A stretch of DNA of 64,000 bases from Canna indica (Eukaryota; Streptophyta; Magnoliopsida; Zingiberales; Cannaceae): the NCBI GenBank assembly GCA_034359265.1, contig CP136894.1, forward strand, positions 25,760,501-25,824,500. Reading direction: 5' to 3'. This document shows, piece after piece, positions 32,495-43,232 of this stretch. The notes under the pieces were generated by a model. That model was not told the origin of the DNA. It was given only the letters and a program-made list of their open reading frames with translations, and did no database searches. Made by a program: the position numbers and the translations under genes. Numbering within the stretch: position 1 is the stretch's first letter; the number at the start of each line of letters is the position of its first letter.

Positions 32495-35339
32495 TGTGCT
32501 ATCATAGATATTTTTTTAATTTATTTTTCTTCTATTGTATGTGTTTGTAAGCCTAGCAGGCTAGTCCGCGGTCGAACCGAGTCGACTCGTGGTCCGCTGC
32601 GAGCTTGCGAGCTTGGGTAAGTAGGAGTTTGGTTTATGTGGATTATTTCTTGATTAGATAAATTTAATTAATTATGTTGTTGCATGTGCATGATTACTAA
32701 ATTTTGTTGCATATGGTGTTTATGTTGAACATGGGGTTAGAATCGGTTTAATTAAGTTTAATCGGGTTAGCGGGTTCAGGTTCGGCTTGAGGCGGATGTG
32801 GGTTTGCTAAGGGGTTTAGTGGAGTTAGGGTTGAGGAGGGAATTTAAAACCCCCTCCCCTTTGGCTTGCGGCTCCCTATTGGAGCCGCACAAGCCTCTTG
32901 AAGAGAGGAGCAGCCGCCATCCGCTAAGCCCAGCCGCCCCTCACCTCTCCTCTTCTTGGAGCCGCCAAGCCTAGCCGCCAAAGCCAAGCTCTCTTCTTCA
33001 TCTTCCTCTTCCTTTTCCTCTCCCTTGGAAGCCAAGCCGTGGCTTGAGGAGGAGCCGATGCCCTCTTCTTCCTCTTCTTGGAGCCGACGGCTTGAGGAGG
33101 AGCCGCCTCCCCCTCTTTCCCCTTGGTGGAGCCGAGCCGTTGTCTTTGAGGCCGGATTCGGAGAACACCGCTTGGAAGATCTTCTCCAATTCTCTTTCCT
33201 AATCAAGGTGAGCGGTTTTACTCTCCTTCTCAGGTTTCTTCGAATTCTTGAAGCCGTTCTTGAAGGCAAAGATGTTCTTGATTTATTTTCCGACGATCTC
33301 TCAAATTCTCGCCGTTCTTTTTGTTTGTCATGCTTGAGGAGGCCCTAAACCCTCCCCTATGGGGCTCGACAGCTGTAGGATGATCCTAGGGGTGCTCGGC
33401 CAAGGTGGAGATGAGGGTGCCCTCTATGTGTTTGATAAAATGCTTAAGGGAGGTTTTTGTTATGTTCTTGAGATCTATGCCTTAAATCGCTTGTTAATTT
33501 AGGTTCCTACATGCCAAAGCATGTCTTGCAAGTAGATCTACACCTTAAAGCATGCCTTAAATCGCTTGTTAATTTAGGTTCCTACACCTAAGATCTTGAT
33601 GTTGATGCCATGTGTGATCTTGAGATGAGTTCTTGATAGTGATACTTGATTCTTGTTTAAAGATGATGATTGATGCTTGTTTGCTTTGTTTAATACATAG
33701 AATAATTGTTAGATTATCTCAAGATTAGTATTTTGTTTTGGTGATAATTAGAGAGCTAGTTTTTGTAAATTTTGGATTTATTTTCATGTCTTGCTGAAAA
33801 ATCAATCTTGCTGGAATCTCATGCTGAGATGATGAATTTGTGTTGATTTTGAAATATTTGTTGTGGTGTGTGTATGTTTCTTAGCATAGTTATGTCACCT
33901 ATCGTTTCAATCAAAAAACATAGTCTGGATTCATAGGATACACTCTGGAGACCAGATTTGGGTTAGATACATCAGTTTCGGGCACAACAGTAAACTAAAA
34001 CAAATCCCTAAAACAAAACTCTAATCTTGGTGATCTAAATTTTAATTGTATAATTAAAATTGAGCAAATGGTCAGCATAATCTGTTATGAACAAACAAAT
34101 AAAATTATGCATGAAATATAGCCTCACGGGGTTATGACATTACGAGTTTAGGAGTTGGGGTCGGGTATTGTTGTATTAAGACGCTTCCAAATAAGGACAC
34201 CCCTAAGACACCGTAATAGATATTTGACTTAGGTCATAGTGTGCCATATCTTTATGAATGGCGGAGAGGCTCGATTAGGAGCTGGATTGCGGGTTAGGCC
34301 CGAAAGATTGGATGACTAATTCTGAACCTGTGTTAAAGGAATAAGTTCGGATGGGCGAATCCTGATTATTCCTACATTATTTCTTTGGAATAAGATGAGA
34401 TGGGCAAATCCTGATTATTCCGGTATGGCCTCGTGGAATAAGTTCGGACGGGAAAATCTCGATTATTCCCGATGTGCTTTTAAGGAGTAAGTTCGGACGG
34501 GCAAATTCCGATTATTCCTATGATATCTTAAAGGGGTTAGATCGGACGGGCAAATCCCGATTATCCATGCGATATGTTAAAGGGGCAAGTTCAGACGGGC
34601 GAATCTCGATTGTTCTTTCACGTCTCGTGGAGCAAGTTCGAACTGGCCAATCCCGATTGCTCCCGATTTTCTTTATATTAGGATAAGTTCAGATGGGCCA
34701 ATCTCGGAAGGTTTAGGCTTATTGTACTTCACTATTGGGGTGTTGGATGCCTTAGGGAATGTGGTGGCTAAATGGCCTGATAGCTAGTCACTCCTTTGTG
34801 ACCTTTCCTGCTTGAGTCAGGTGTTTGTAGTTATGATATTTATTCTGTGTTTGGTTTCAAGTGGGGGTTGATAGAACCGCTCACTGAGTTCTTTTGAACT
34901 CATCTGTTGTCGTTATTTTTATTTTGCAGAGCCTAACCGATGAGATGGGTTGGAGCACTTGGCGCGGCTGGAGGGCAGAGGAGCTACATTGAACTCATAA
35001 CATTCCTAGTTAGGAGTGGTAGTCGAGTCTGTAGTAGTTTGGTCATGCACCTGTGTTTTGACATTTTGGAGTTGTAGTCCCTTGATGACGTTTATGTCAT
35101 TTATTTTTGGATTTCATTTGTAGATGGTCTATTGGACTTTGGTTATTATTTCTACACTTTGCTATTTTTGCTAAACTTCTTATGAAATTTGGTTCGGTTT
35201 TTTGATTTTAAATAATAAAACTCTCTTCATTCTCTCCGCGGTGATTTATTATTATGAGTTAGTATGTGCATGGTTTAAGCTGCGGGGTATAGGCACGTAT
35301 ACCCTGGCCGGTCACGTGACCCTGAGTTGGGGCGTGACA
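32495..35339 (+). repeat. 3' LTR of family A element A4 (2845 bp)
   Basis: It starts TGTGCTATCATAGATATTT and ends CTGAGTTGGGGCGTGACA, the same end as the LTR at 8630-11405. Landmarks in order: GAGCTTGGGTAAGTAGG, TTTAAAACC near 32845, CTAGGGGTGCTCGGCCAAGG at 33387, the TATCGTTTCAA block at 33900, TTCGGACGGGC arrays, and GGTCACGTGACCCTGAG. ORFs on both strands at 32844-33348 lie in the GC-rich leader and show only Ser/Glu/Lys-rich low complexity. Confidence 0.85.
34335..34710 (+). repeat. TTCGGACGGGCGAAT tandem array in LTR A4
   Basis: Seven or eight units of AAGTTCGGACGGGCAAATCC followed by CGATTATTCC, 45-60 bp apart. This is the longest of the four arrays seen in family A LTRs. Confidence 0.8.
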
Positions 35340-36039
35340 ACATATAAAGAGTAAGTCCAACCAGGACTTAGTGAGTGGCTTAGTTCTCAATAACCGTGTC
35401 TAGTAATTCAAGCAGCAGGTAAATTTTTTATAAACCGATATATTAGCATGTGCAGAAATAATTATGCATAATCACCAATCATAAGGAATATAACATTCAT
35501 CTAGCGTAACAATTCATAAGTATAAATGATAACTGAAATGCACATATCCAATATCTTAACGAAATATAAACATCATGTAATTAACCAACCATCCAATCAA
35601 GCCACCCGGGTCGGTCGTCAGTGTGGCAATGCTGACGAGCTTCCTGGTCCAGGGACCCATCAGTACTAAATTGAATATTATACAAAATATAATTAGTCAA
35701 TAAAATAGAGACCAAAAACATACTAAATTGAATATTATACATAATATAATTATCATAAAGTATTTATGAGTTTGCTTATTTTTATCAAATAATTTACAGC
35801 CCATGAATAAATACTATATCGAATTGTTCCGATTTAGAGCTGCTAAAGATAAATACTAAATTCTCTCAAAAAAAATATAAATACTAAATTCTATATATAA
35901 AAAAGATAAATACTTAGTCCCGATTAAAACTCCATTCTTATTTGTTCTTCCGGTAGATCCGACGTCGATGAGTGCTTATTTGAGGGCGAGGAGGAGTAGA
36001 CCTCCCCTGCCAAATTAGTCCACTGCCAGCACCGCCACC
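35340..36039. other. AT-rich region upstream of the RTL pseudogene
   Basis: No gene seen. 35360-35660 has LTR-like wording (AGTCCAACCAGGACTTAGTG). ACTAAATTGAATATTATACA occurs twice (35665 and 35723). The promoter of the RNase III-like gene may lie at 35900-36039, but no clear TATA box stands out. Confidence 0.4.
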
Positions 36040-36279
36040 ATGGACCCGTCATCGTCGAGGGCGGAGGTGGAGGAGGAGAGCAGGCTGCCATAGGAGATTG
36101 AACGCCTCCTCGGCTACACCTTCCTGGACCCGTCACTTCTGACGGAGGCGCTCACCCACGGCTCCTATGACCGCCCTTCGTACAAACACCTCGAGTTCGT
36201 CGGCGACTCCACCCTCGGCCTCGCCGTCACCAAGTTCCTCTACTCCACCGATCCGAACCTCGACAACGGTCTCCTCTCC
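36040..36279 (+). pseudogene. RNase III-like (RTL-type) gene, 5' part of first exon
   Basis: The ATG at 36040 sits in a strong context (GCCACCATGG). The frame reads MDPSSSRAEVEEESRLP, a TAG at 36091-36093, then EIERLLGYTFLDPSLLTEAL, THGSYDRPSYKHLEFVGDST and LGLAVTKFLYSTDPNLDN. This is the start of an RNase III domain, with the signature HLEFVGD holding the first catalytic Glu and Asp. RNase III-like proteins (RTL) cleave double-stranded RNA. The exon is GC-rich. It is cut after 36279 by a copia element and resumes at 40779. The TAG means the gene was damaged besides the insertion, unless the true start is downstream. Confidence 0.85.
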
Positions 36280-36537
36280 TGTTGAAGAATGATCCAAAGT
36301 TAGTGGGTTTAATGAGTTTGTGGTTGTAGTGTGTTTGGATTAGTTTAGTGTTTATCTTATAATATTTTTAGTGGCTGTAGTTATTAGTTGCAGTTGTTCA
36401 TGTTTATCACATTTTTCATTGTAAGCTTATAAATAGGCATGTTTCTTTTGTTTCTAATCATCAATTTTCATCTTCAACCTGTGTTCTTACATTTTACCTT
36501 AGTTTATTGTGTGTTTCTCCTCTTTCTTTCTTCTACA
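36280..36537 (+). repeat. 5' LTR of the copia element (258 bp)
   Basis: Starts TGTTGAAGAATGATCC and ends TTCTTCTACA. A TATA box (CTTATAAATAGGCATG) lies at about 36426-36441. Confidence 0.95.
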
Positions 36538-36541
36538 AATT

Positions 36542-36553
36542 TGGTATCATAGC
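36542..36553 (+). other. primer-binding site of the copia element
   Basis: TGGTATCATAGC, one mismatch to the tRNA-iMet complement, four bases after the LTR. Confidence 0.9.
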
Positions 36554-36585
36554 CTTCTTGAGAGAGTGAGTAGAGAGAGAAACCA

Positions 36586-37480
36586 GTGGGAAGCAACTGC
36601 AATGCAATGAGTGCGGCACAACCACTCATCCCTATTTTTAAAGGAGAAGGCTATGAGTTTTGGAGTATTCGAATGCGAACTCTACTCAAATCTCAAGATC
36701 TTTGGGACTTGGTAGAACAAGGCTATGAAGATATTGATGAAGAAACCAAATTGAAGGAGAACAAGAAGAAAGACTCCAAGGCGTTGGTGATTATTCAGCA
36801 AGCTGTACATGATAGCATCTTCTCACGAATTGAAAGCAGCAACCACATAAAAAAAGGCTTGGTCAATATTGCAAAAGGATTTTCAAGGTGATTCAAAAGT
36901 AATGGTCGTAAGATTGCAATCACTTCGACTTGACTTTGAAACCTTGTACATGAAAACTGGAGAATCAATTGCTGATTTTTTGTCTCGGGCAACGACAATA
37001 GTCAGTCAAATGCGATCCTATGGCGAAAAGATTTCTGATGAAATAGTTGTAGCAAAGGTATTGAGAAGCTTAACTCCAAAATTTGATCATGTAGTTGTTG
37101 CTATAGAAGAATCTAAGGACTTGTCAATTTTCTCCTTTGATGAACTAATGAGGTCTTTGCAAGCACATGAGGCAAGAATTAATCGATCACTTGAAAATAA
37201 TGAAGAAAAAGCATTTCAAGTGAAGGAAACATGCATTAAGAAAAAAGAAAGTGACAACTCAACAAGTAGGGGTCGTGGAAGAGGAGAATTCCGCGGTTGA
37301 GGTCGTTAATATAGAAGAGGACAGGTCGCTTTGATGGGCAACGACAGTCCGGTGAGCAAAGAAACAACAAGAGTTGCATTCAGTGTTATCATTGCAAGAA
37401 GTATGGTCATATAAAAGCCGATTGTTGGTACAAAGATCAACATGTGAATTATGCAGCAGAAGATGGAGAAGAAAATAGTA
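36586..37480 (+). pseudogene. copia gag with zinc knuckle, frameshifted
   Basis: The first frame (36586-36891) carries PLIPIFKGEGYEFWSIRMRT, DLWDLVEQGYEDIDEETKL and KALVIIQQAVHDSIFSRI. A frame change near 36870 continues as FQGDSKVMVVRLQSLRLDFE, FLSRATTIVSQMRSYGEK and LRSLTPKFDHVVVAIEESKD (UBN2-type gag). A TGA follows GEFRG near 37298, then the zinc knuckle CYHCKKYGHIKADC near 37384-37425, complete as CX2CX4HX4C. Gag forms the particle and binds RNA. Confidence 0.9.
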
Positions 37481-37519
37481 AGCTTTTTTAACTCATTTTG
37501 ATACTAACAATAAGTCAAG

Positions 37520-38530
37520 CAATGTGTGGTTTGTAGATAGCGGCTGTTTGAATCATATGACAGGGATGAAATATCTGTTTAAAGAGCTTGATGAAACACA
37601 GAAGTTGAAAGTACAACTTGGGAATGGCAAAGAAATGCAAGTTGAAGGGAAAGGTACAGTCAGCATTAAAAGTACTCATTGTAAAGTAAAGCTCTTGTAT
37701 AATGTTCAATTTGTACTAGATTTGGGATATAATTTGCTAAGTGTTGGGCAATTAATGACTGTTGGATATTCAATCATATTTGATAAAGATACATGTGTTA
37801 TTAAAGACAAGCACACAGGACATGTACGTGTTGATTAATATCAACATGACTCACAACAAAATGTTTCCATTAGAAGTTTCAAGCATGGAGAATTTTGTTT
37901 TTGCTGCTAGCAGAATGGAAGACTCAAAGCTATGGCATCTACGATATGGACATCTTAACATCAAGGGGCTGAAATTGTTAAATGAAAAAGGTATGGTTTT
38001 TGGACTACCAAAAATTGATTCTATTGATTTATGTGAAGGGTGCATATATGGGAAACAAACTAGAAAGTCTTTTCCCATTGGAAAAGCTTGGAGAGCTTCA
38101 AAGTGTCTTGAATTAATACATGATGATTTATGTGGGCCTATGCAAACTACATCTTTAGGTGGAAGTCGATATTTTTTACTGTTTACTGATGACTATAGTC
38201 GCATGAGCTGGGTTTATTTTTTGGAAAACAAGTCTGAAATATTTCAGAAATTCAAGCATTTTAAAGCTAAGGTTGAGAAGTAAAGCGGTTGTTATATTAA
38301 AGTTCTTCGCACTGATAGAGGTGGAGAATTTTTGTCTACAGAATTTAATTTTTTTTGTGAAGCTAATGGCATTCACAGGGAATTGACAACTCCTTACACT
38401 CCTGAGCAAAACGGCATGGCCGAGCGGAAGAATCGAACTGTGGTTGAAATGGCAAGAAGCATGCTGCAAAAAAAAACATTTCAAATCAATTCCGGGCTGA
38501 AGCAGTGGCAACATCAGTCTATTTATTGAA
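37520..38530 (+). pseudogene. copia protease and integrase, broken by frameshifts
   Basis: The protease frame (37524-37838) has WFVDSGCLNHMTG with the catalytic DSG intact and GYNLLSVGQL. The next frame (37762-38283) has the GAG-pre-integrase zinc segment (LRYGHLNIKGLKLL, CEGCIYGKQTRKSFP), then the integrase core with LIHDDLCGPM and FLLFTDDYSRMSWVYFL. A TAA at 38281 precedes CYIKVLRTDRGGEF. EQNGMAERKNRTVVEMARSM gives the last catalytic Glu. The DDE-type residues can thus all be read, but only across a shift near 37800, the stop, and a shift near 38500. Confidence 0.9.
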
Positions 38531-40480
38531 TCTCTCTCTCACAAGTTATAATCAAATTTCATTTGAAGCTTGGCATGACAGAAAATCATTTGTAAGTCAC
38601 TTAAGAATCTTTAAGTGTATTGCTTATGCTTTGGTAAATCCTCAATTTCGTCATAAACTTGATGAAAATTTAGAAAAATGTATTATTATTGGTTATTGTG
38701 CACAATTCAAAGCATATAGATTATATAACCCTTTGAACGGCAAGTTTTTAATCAGAAGGGATGTAGTATTTGATGAAAATGCAAGCTGGAATTAGGGTGA
38801 GAGTGATGAAAATATGCAGCAGCAGGTTCATATACCCGTTGGAATCTCTTCAAATGAAAGTCAAGGACTTGTTCCTACAGGTTCATTAGCTGGCTCCTCG
38901 ATGAGTTCACCAAGTTCATCATCTTTGCCATCACCAAATCAAAGTTCTTCATCCACTCCAGAAGAGTCATCGGATGAGATACCACCTAAGAAGTTTAGGT
39001 CCCTAAGTGACATATATGAATCTTGTCAATTTGCTCTTATTGTTTCAGATCCCACTACCTATGAAGAAGCAACTGCAAAAGAAGAATGACAAAGTGCAAT
39101 GAAGGAAGAGTTGATAGCAATTGAAAAGAATGGAACATGTGAGATGGTGGACTTACCAAGAGACAAAAATACAATTGGTTTGAAGTGGGTATTCAGAATA
39201 AAATTTACTGCAGATGGAATTATACAAAAATACAAAGCTTGGCTTGTGGCAAAAGGGTATTCACATCAACATGGTATTGATTTTGAAGAAACTTTTTCTC
39301 CAGTAGCTCGTTTCGAAACTGTGAGAATAGTTTTAGCATTGGCTACACAATTACAATGGTCTGTTTATCAATTTGACATCAAGTCAGCCTTTCAAAATGG
39401 AGATTTGCATGAAGAAGTTTATGTAACTCAACTAGGAGGTTTCATAATTGAAGGCAAAGAGTCAAAGGTATACAAGTTGAGAAAGACATTATATGGATTA
39501 AAACAAGCTCCTCGGGCATGATATAGCAAAGTTGATGGATACTTTGAACAAAATGGATTCTTGAGGAGTGAAAATGAGCCCACACTCTACGTGAAGAAGA
39601 AAGGTAAAAATAATATCATCATTGTTTGTTATGTTAATGATATCATTTATAGAAGCTCCTCTAATTCTCTTGATGCTGAATTTAAATCAAGTATGATGCA
39701 TGAGTTTGAAATGTCAGATATGGGTTTATTGCATTATTTTCTTGGCCTTGAAGTTCAATAAGTAGAAGATGAGATTTTTATTTCCCAAAGAAAATATGCG
39801 AATGATCTTCTTAATAAATTTGGCATGCTCAATTGTAAACCAGCAGCAACACCTATGAATATCAATGAAAAATTACAGCGTGAGGATAAGGGTGAGATGG
39901 CTGATGCTAAAAGATTTAGAAGCCTAGTTGGAGGATTAATTTATCTAATCCACACTCGACCCGATATTGCATTTTTCGTTGGTGTGATTTTCAGGTTTAT
40001 GCAACATCCTTCAAAGCTTCATTTTGGAGCAGCAAAGCGAGTCATGCGTTACATCGTTGGAACCATGGATTATAGGATTTGATACTCAAAAACATTTCAG
40101 CGAATGTTTTTACTCTTGGGCCAGGAGTAATGACTTGGAGCTCAAAGAAGCAAGCTACAACAGCATTGTCTTCCTTAGAAGTTGAATATATTGCAGCCAC
40201 TTAAGCAGCTTGTCAAGTCATTTGGTTAAGAAGAATGTTAGCAGAACTTCAACAAAGTCAAGAAGGAGCAACAGAGATATTTTGTGACAACAAAGCAACA
40301 ACCTCCGTGACAAAAAATCCAATTTATCATAGTAGAACAAAGCCGTTTTCATTTCATTCGTGATTTGGTGACAAAGGAGGACATTACACTGAAGTATTGC
40401 AACACAAATGAACAATTGGCTAATGTGCTCACCAAGACTTTATCAAAAAAAAATTTAATCTATTTCAGATCTTTGCTTGG
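38505..40480 (+). pseudogene. copia reverse transcriptase and RNase H, mutated
   Basis: 38505-38795 is the linker with FEAWHDRKSFVSHLRIFKC. A Ser-rich spacer (38814-39089) leads to RT: LKWVFRIKFTADGIIQKYKA, FEETFSPVARFETVRIVLAL, FDIKSAFQNGDLHEEVYV and KVYKLRKTLYGLKQAPRA, with a TGA directly after (39519). The catalytic box reads YVNDIIY where copia RTs have YVDD, so the second aspartate position is changed. FEMSDMGLLHYFLGLEV and HTRPDIAFFVG follow. RNase H (about 40090-40440) shows SLEVEYIAAT and FCDNKATTSVTKNPIYHSRT with stops and shifts. The enzyme would copy element RNA into DNA; this copy cannot. Confidence 0.92.
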
Positions 40481-40507
40481 TGTCAGCAACTTTGAATCAA
40501 GGGAGAG

Positions 40508-40773
40508 TGTTAAAGAATGATCCATAGTTAGTGGGTTTAATGAGTTTGTGGTTGTAGTGTTTTTAGATTAGTTTAGTGTTTATCTTAATAGGTTTAGTGT
40601 TTATCTTAAAATATTTTTAGTGATTGTGTTAGTTGTAGTTGTTAATGTTTATCACATTTTCATTGTAAGCCTATAAATAGGCATATTTCTTTTGTTTTTA
40701 ATCATCAATTTTTATTTTCAACCTGTGTTCTTACCTTTTTACGTTAGTTTAGTGCGTGTTTCTTTCTTCTACA
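40508..40773 (+). repeat. 3' LTR of the copia element (266 bp)
   Basis: Starts TGTTAAAGAATGATCC after the purine tract AAGGGAGAG (40499-40507) and ends TTCTTCTACA. A GTTTAGTGTTTATCTTA unit is duplicated here (about 40573-40612) and single in the 5' LTR. Confidence 0.95.
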
Positions 40774-40778
40774 TCTCC

Positions 40779-41480
40779 GCCCTTTGTAACGCCAATGTAT
40801 CCAACGAGAAACTCACCCGCCACAACTTCTACCGCTTCCTCCGTCACAACTGCGCCGCCCTCGATCGAGCGGTACTCGCCGCTTCCTCCTCAAAGGTTAC
40901 GACTTTTACCTTGATTCCCTCCGATCGACGCCTCTCACACTCTTCCTTCCTCCATTAGGTCAGCAATTTCACGGAGTCAGTGACGACGAGGGGAGAGGAG
41001 AACGCCGGAGAGCTTTCCTACGGCGGCGGTATTCGCAATGCCTGCAAAGTGCTGACCGACATCGTTGAATCCATGGCGGGCGCGGTCTACATCAACTGCA
41101 ATTTTGATCTCGAAGTGGTGTGGCAGGTGATCAATCTCGATATCCCGCTCTCTCCTTCTTGAATCTAGGTTTTCGAACCTTGAATTGTGACGGTTTGGGC
41201 GCAGGCGTTTAGGAAGATTCTAGAGCCGATCATCAACTCGGACAACATGTTCGAGCACCCTGTATCGGTGCTCCAAAAGTTGTGTCAGAAGAAGCTATAG
41301 TCGGCAAAACTTCCAAATAGAGTATTTTCGGGAGAGTTCATCTTGGATGGCGAAAGCTATAGTCGGCGAAAAGATCGTCGGCACCGGATCCTCTGGTACA
41401 AAGCTAGCTGCGAGGCTCAAAGCTGCAAGAGATGCGTTGCAAACACTGTGTGATATGGAGGTGGATGTGGGCTCGGCTAC
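40779..41480 (+). pseudogene. RNase III-like (RTL-type) gene, rest of exon 1 to dsRBD-like exon
   Basis: Directly after the target duplication the first-exon frame continues: NVSNEKLTRHNFYRFLRHNC and AALDRA, to a GT donor at 40872. After an intron ending TCCATTAG, exon 2 (about 40959-41126) encodes VSNFTESVTTRGEENAGELS, YGGGIRNACKVLTDIVESMA and GAVYINCNFDLEVVWQ, including the second catalytic pair in DIVES. An intron 41127-41204 leads to AFRKILEPIINSDNMFEHPV, SVLQKLCQKKL and a TAG at 41298-41300. Beyond it, AKAIVGEKIVGTGSSGTKLA and ARLKAARDAL (another frame) look like a double-stranded-RNA-binding domain. Introns are kept, so this is a decayed genomic gene, not a retrocopy. Confidence 0.85.
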
Positions 41481-41889
41481 AGAGTAAATTACTTAATTTG
41501 ATTTTGTAATTTACCATAGATGATACTAATTGGCCACTAAATTCACTTACTGAAAAATACACTATTTTGTCACCAGAAGTCAATCCTCGTATAATTTCTT
41601 TTGTTTTTGTAATAGCATAGAACTTTTATATGGATGTTGCATACAGTTATGGTGTTTTGTTTATCTTCCATTGTTAGCTAAAGCTGCAATGAAATGTTAA
41701 GTTGATAGATGATCATCATTTTGAGAGAATTAATGGTCATTGAATCTAGACGTTTGTCAATGTGCTTCCAAGTAATCGAAATGAGCAGTCTGATGATGGA
41801 GTCTGTAAGTAGCACTTATTGCTAATTGTCAACCAAGTGAATCAAACAAACCTTGTATAATTAGTGAAAGAGTTCAAATTGCACTGTTT
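41481..41889. other. AT-rich sequence downstream of the RTL pseudogene
   Basis: Probably 3' flank or intron of the decayed gene. No coding exon recognised. Confidence 0.5.
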
Positions 41890-43176
41890 AGAATCCCCAA
41901 CCGCCCCTCCTATTCTGCCCCATGCCCCCTGCCCCCCTGGTTTGCCTCTGTAGTCTTCGTGCCCCTCTTCCTCCTTGTGTGGCTTGCACCCTCCCTTTCT
42001 CGGCGATGCTCTCGACCGCCTCCTTCGACGCGCTCGCACTCGGCTTCCAAGCCGCCTTTTGCTGCGCGTGGCTTGTCCTGGGCTGACATTCTCCGGAGGA
42101 TAATGGTAACCTGGCTAAGGTATGTCCCTCGTCCACCCTTCGGGGCATTCACACGGCTTCATCGGATTTCGTTCATTTTTCCCCTGAGGAATTGTGCTCT
42201 GGAAGCGAGCCTTGGGAGTTTTCTCTGATCGGAAAGTTTTTTGGAAAGGTCCCCCCGCTCTCTGTGGTCTCTTCCTTGGCCAAGCGATTGTGGAAGGTGT
42301 CGGGTTTTGATTCGGTTCTCGACCTCGAAGAGGGGTTTTTTGTGTTTCGTTTTCATGATTTTCCTTCGTCGCTCGAAATTCTTTCTGGTGGTCTGTATTT
42401 CTTGAGGGGTGCTGCCCTCCGGTTGGTACCGTGGCGACCTAGTTTTCAACCATGGTGTGAGAAGTTTTCCTCTGTCCCTGTGTGTGTTTGTTTCTTGAGT
42501 TTGTCGTTGGAGTTTTGGCATTTTGAATCTATTACGAAGATTGGCCTTGCCATGGGGAAGGTGATCTCCATCGATCAGTGTTCTTTTGATTTTTCCTAGG
42601 GTCAATACGTCCGCGTTTGTATCGAATTGGATTTGAGTCGGCCTTTGCGGAATGGTCTTTGGATGGGAGAGCATGATAAGGAATTTTTTCAGCCTCTCTC
42701 TTATGAAAACCCGCCGTCCGTTTGTTTTGCTTGTGGTCTTATTGATCATCATGAATTTGAATGCTCTAAGAAGGAGGTTGTGCCTCTGGCAAAGTCTTCT
42801 GTTTCCCCTCCGTCCACGCATGATTCGAACTCGAAGATTTCTATTTCTCATTGCTTGGCTTCTAATGTTCCAACTCCTATGGATGAATCCATTTTGGATC
42901 CCTTCGTTGATTCTGTGGCTGATGTTTCTACTCGTATTCCGGATTTGAATTTGGGCGATGATTCAGAGAATTCGGCGGCTGCTTCCACCCCGGCTCTGGG
43001 GCCGTGGGTGCTGGATTCCCGTCGACGCCCGGATCGAAGGAGGCGTGTGGACTCCGGTTAACCACATGTGGCGCAATCGTTCGTTGGGTGAGGATGCCCT
43101 GTGGCATGGGCTCTGCACGTGCGAGTCGATCGGGGTGCTGAGCGGGAGGAGGGTGAAGTAACCCCCCCCCCCCCCA
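41890..43176 (+). pseudogene. L1-type LINE ORF1 remnant (DUF4283 plus zinc knuckle)
   Basis: After a C-rich 5' part with an open frame around 41959-42190, the frame 42192-42599 encodes FSLIGKFFGKVPPLSVVSSL, FRFHDFPSSLEILSGGLYFL and EFWHFESITKIGLAMGKVIS, a DUF4283 domain. After a TAG at 42597 the same frame continues (42627-43061) with VCIELDLSRPLRNGLW and the knuckle CFACGLIDHHEFEC (CX2CX4HX4C), then an acidic, Pro/Ser-rich tail. This is the ORF1 of plant L1-like LINEs, which binds RNA. No endonuclease or RT follows; the piece ends at a C-run (43160-43176) and an LTR. The 230-codon minus ORF is its antisense shadow. Confidence 0.85.
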
Positions 43177-43232
43177 TGGCGCCTCAGGTGGCACACGGAT
43201 CAGCTGCGATCTTCTTGCCTCCCCATGCAGAT

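Larger units (their letters stand above)
36280..40773 (+). mobile_element. Ty1/copia element inserted in the RTL gene (4494 bp, TSD TCTCC)
   Basis: Two short LTRs flank a gag-pol interior in the copia order protease, integrase, RT, RNase H. The 5 bp TCTCC occurs at 36275-36279 and 40774-40778, so this is one clean insertion. By eye the LTRs differ at roughly 20 sites in 260 bp plus a 24 bp partial duplication in the 3' LTR, so the insertion is not recent. Several stops and frameshifts make it non-autonomous. Short LTRs and the gag wording (IFKGEGYEFWSIRMRTLL) suit a widespread plant copia group, but I do not assign the lineage. Confidence 0.95.

Noticed and set aside
32844..33348. 141-codon minus and 130-codon plus ORFs, Ser/Glu/Lys-rich
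   Set aside because: They overlap in the GC-rich leader part of a family A LTR; the equivalent ORFs at 9011 and 14921 shift and differ between copies.
42159..42851. 230-codon ORF on the minus strand
   Set aside because: It is antisense to the LINE ORF1 with recognised DUF4283 and zinc knuckle; no domain of its own.
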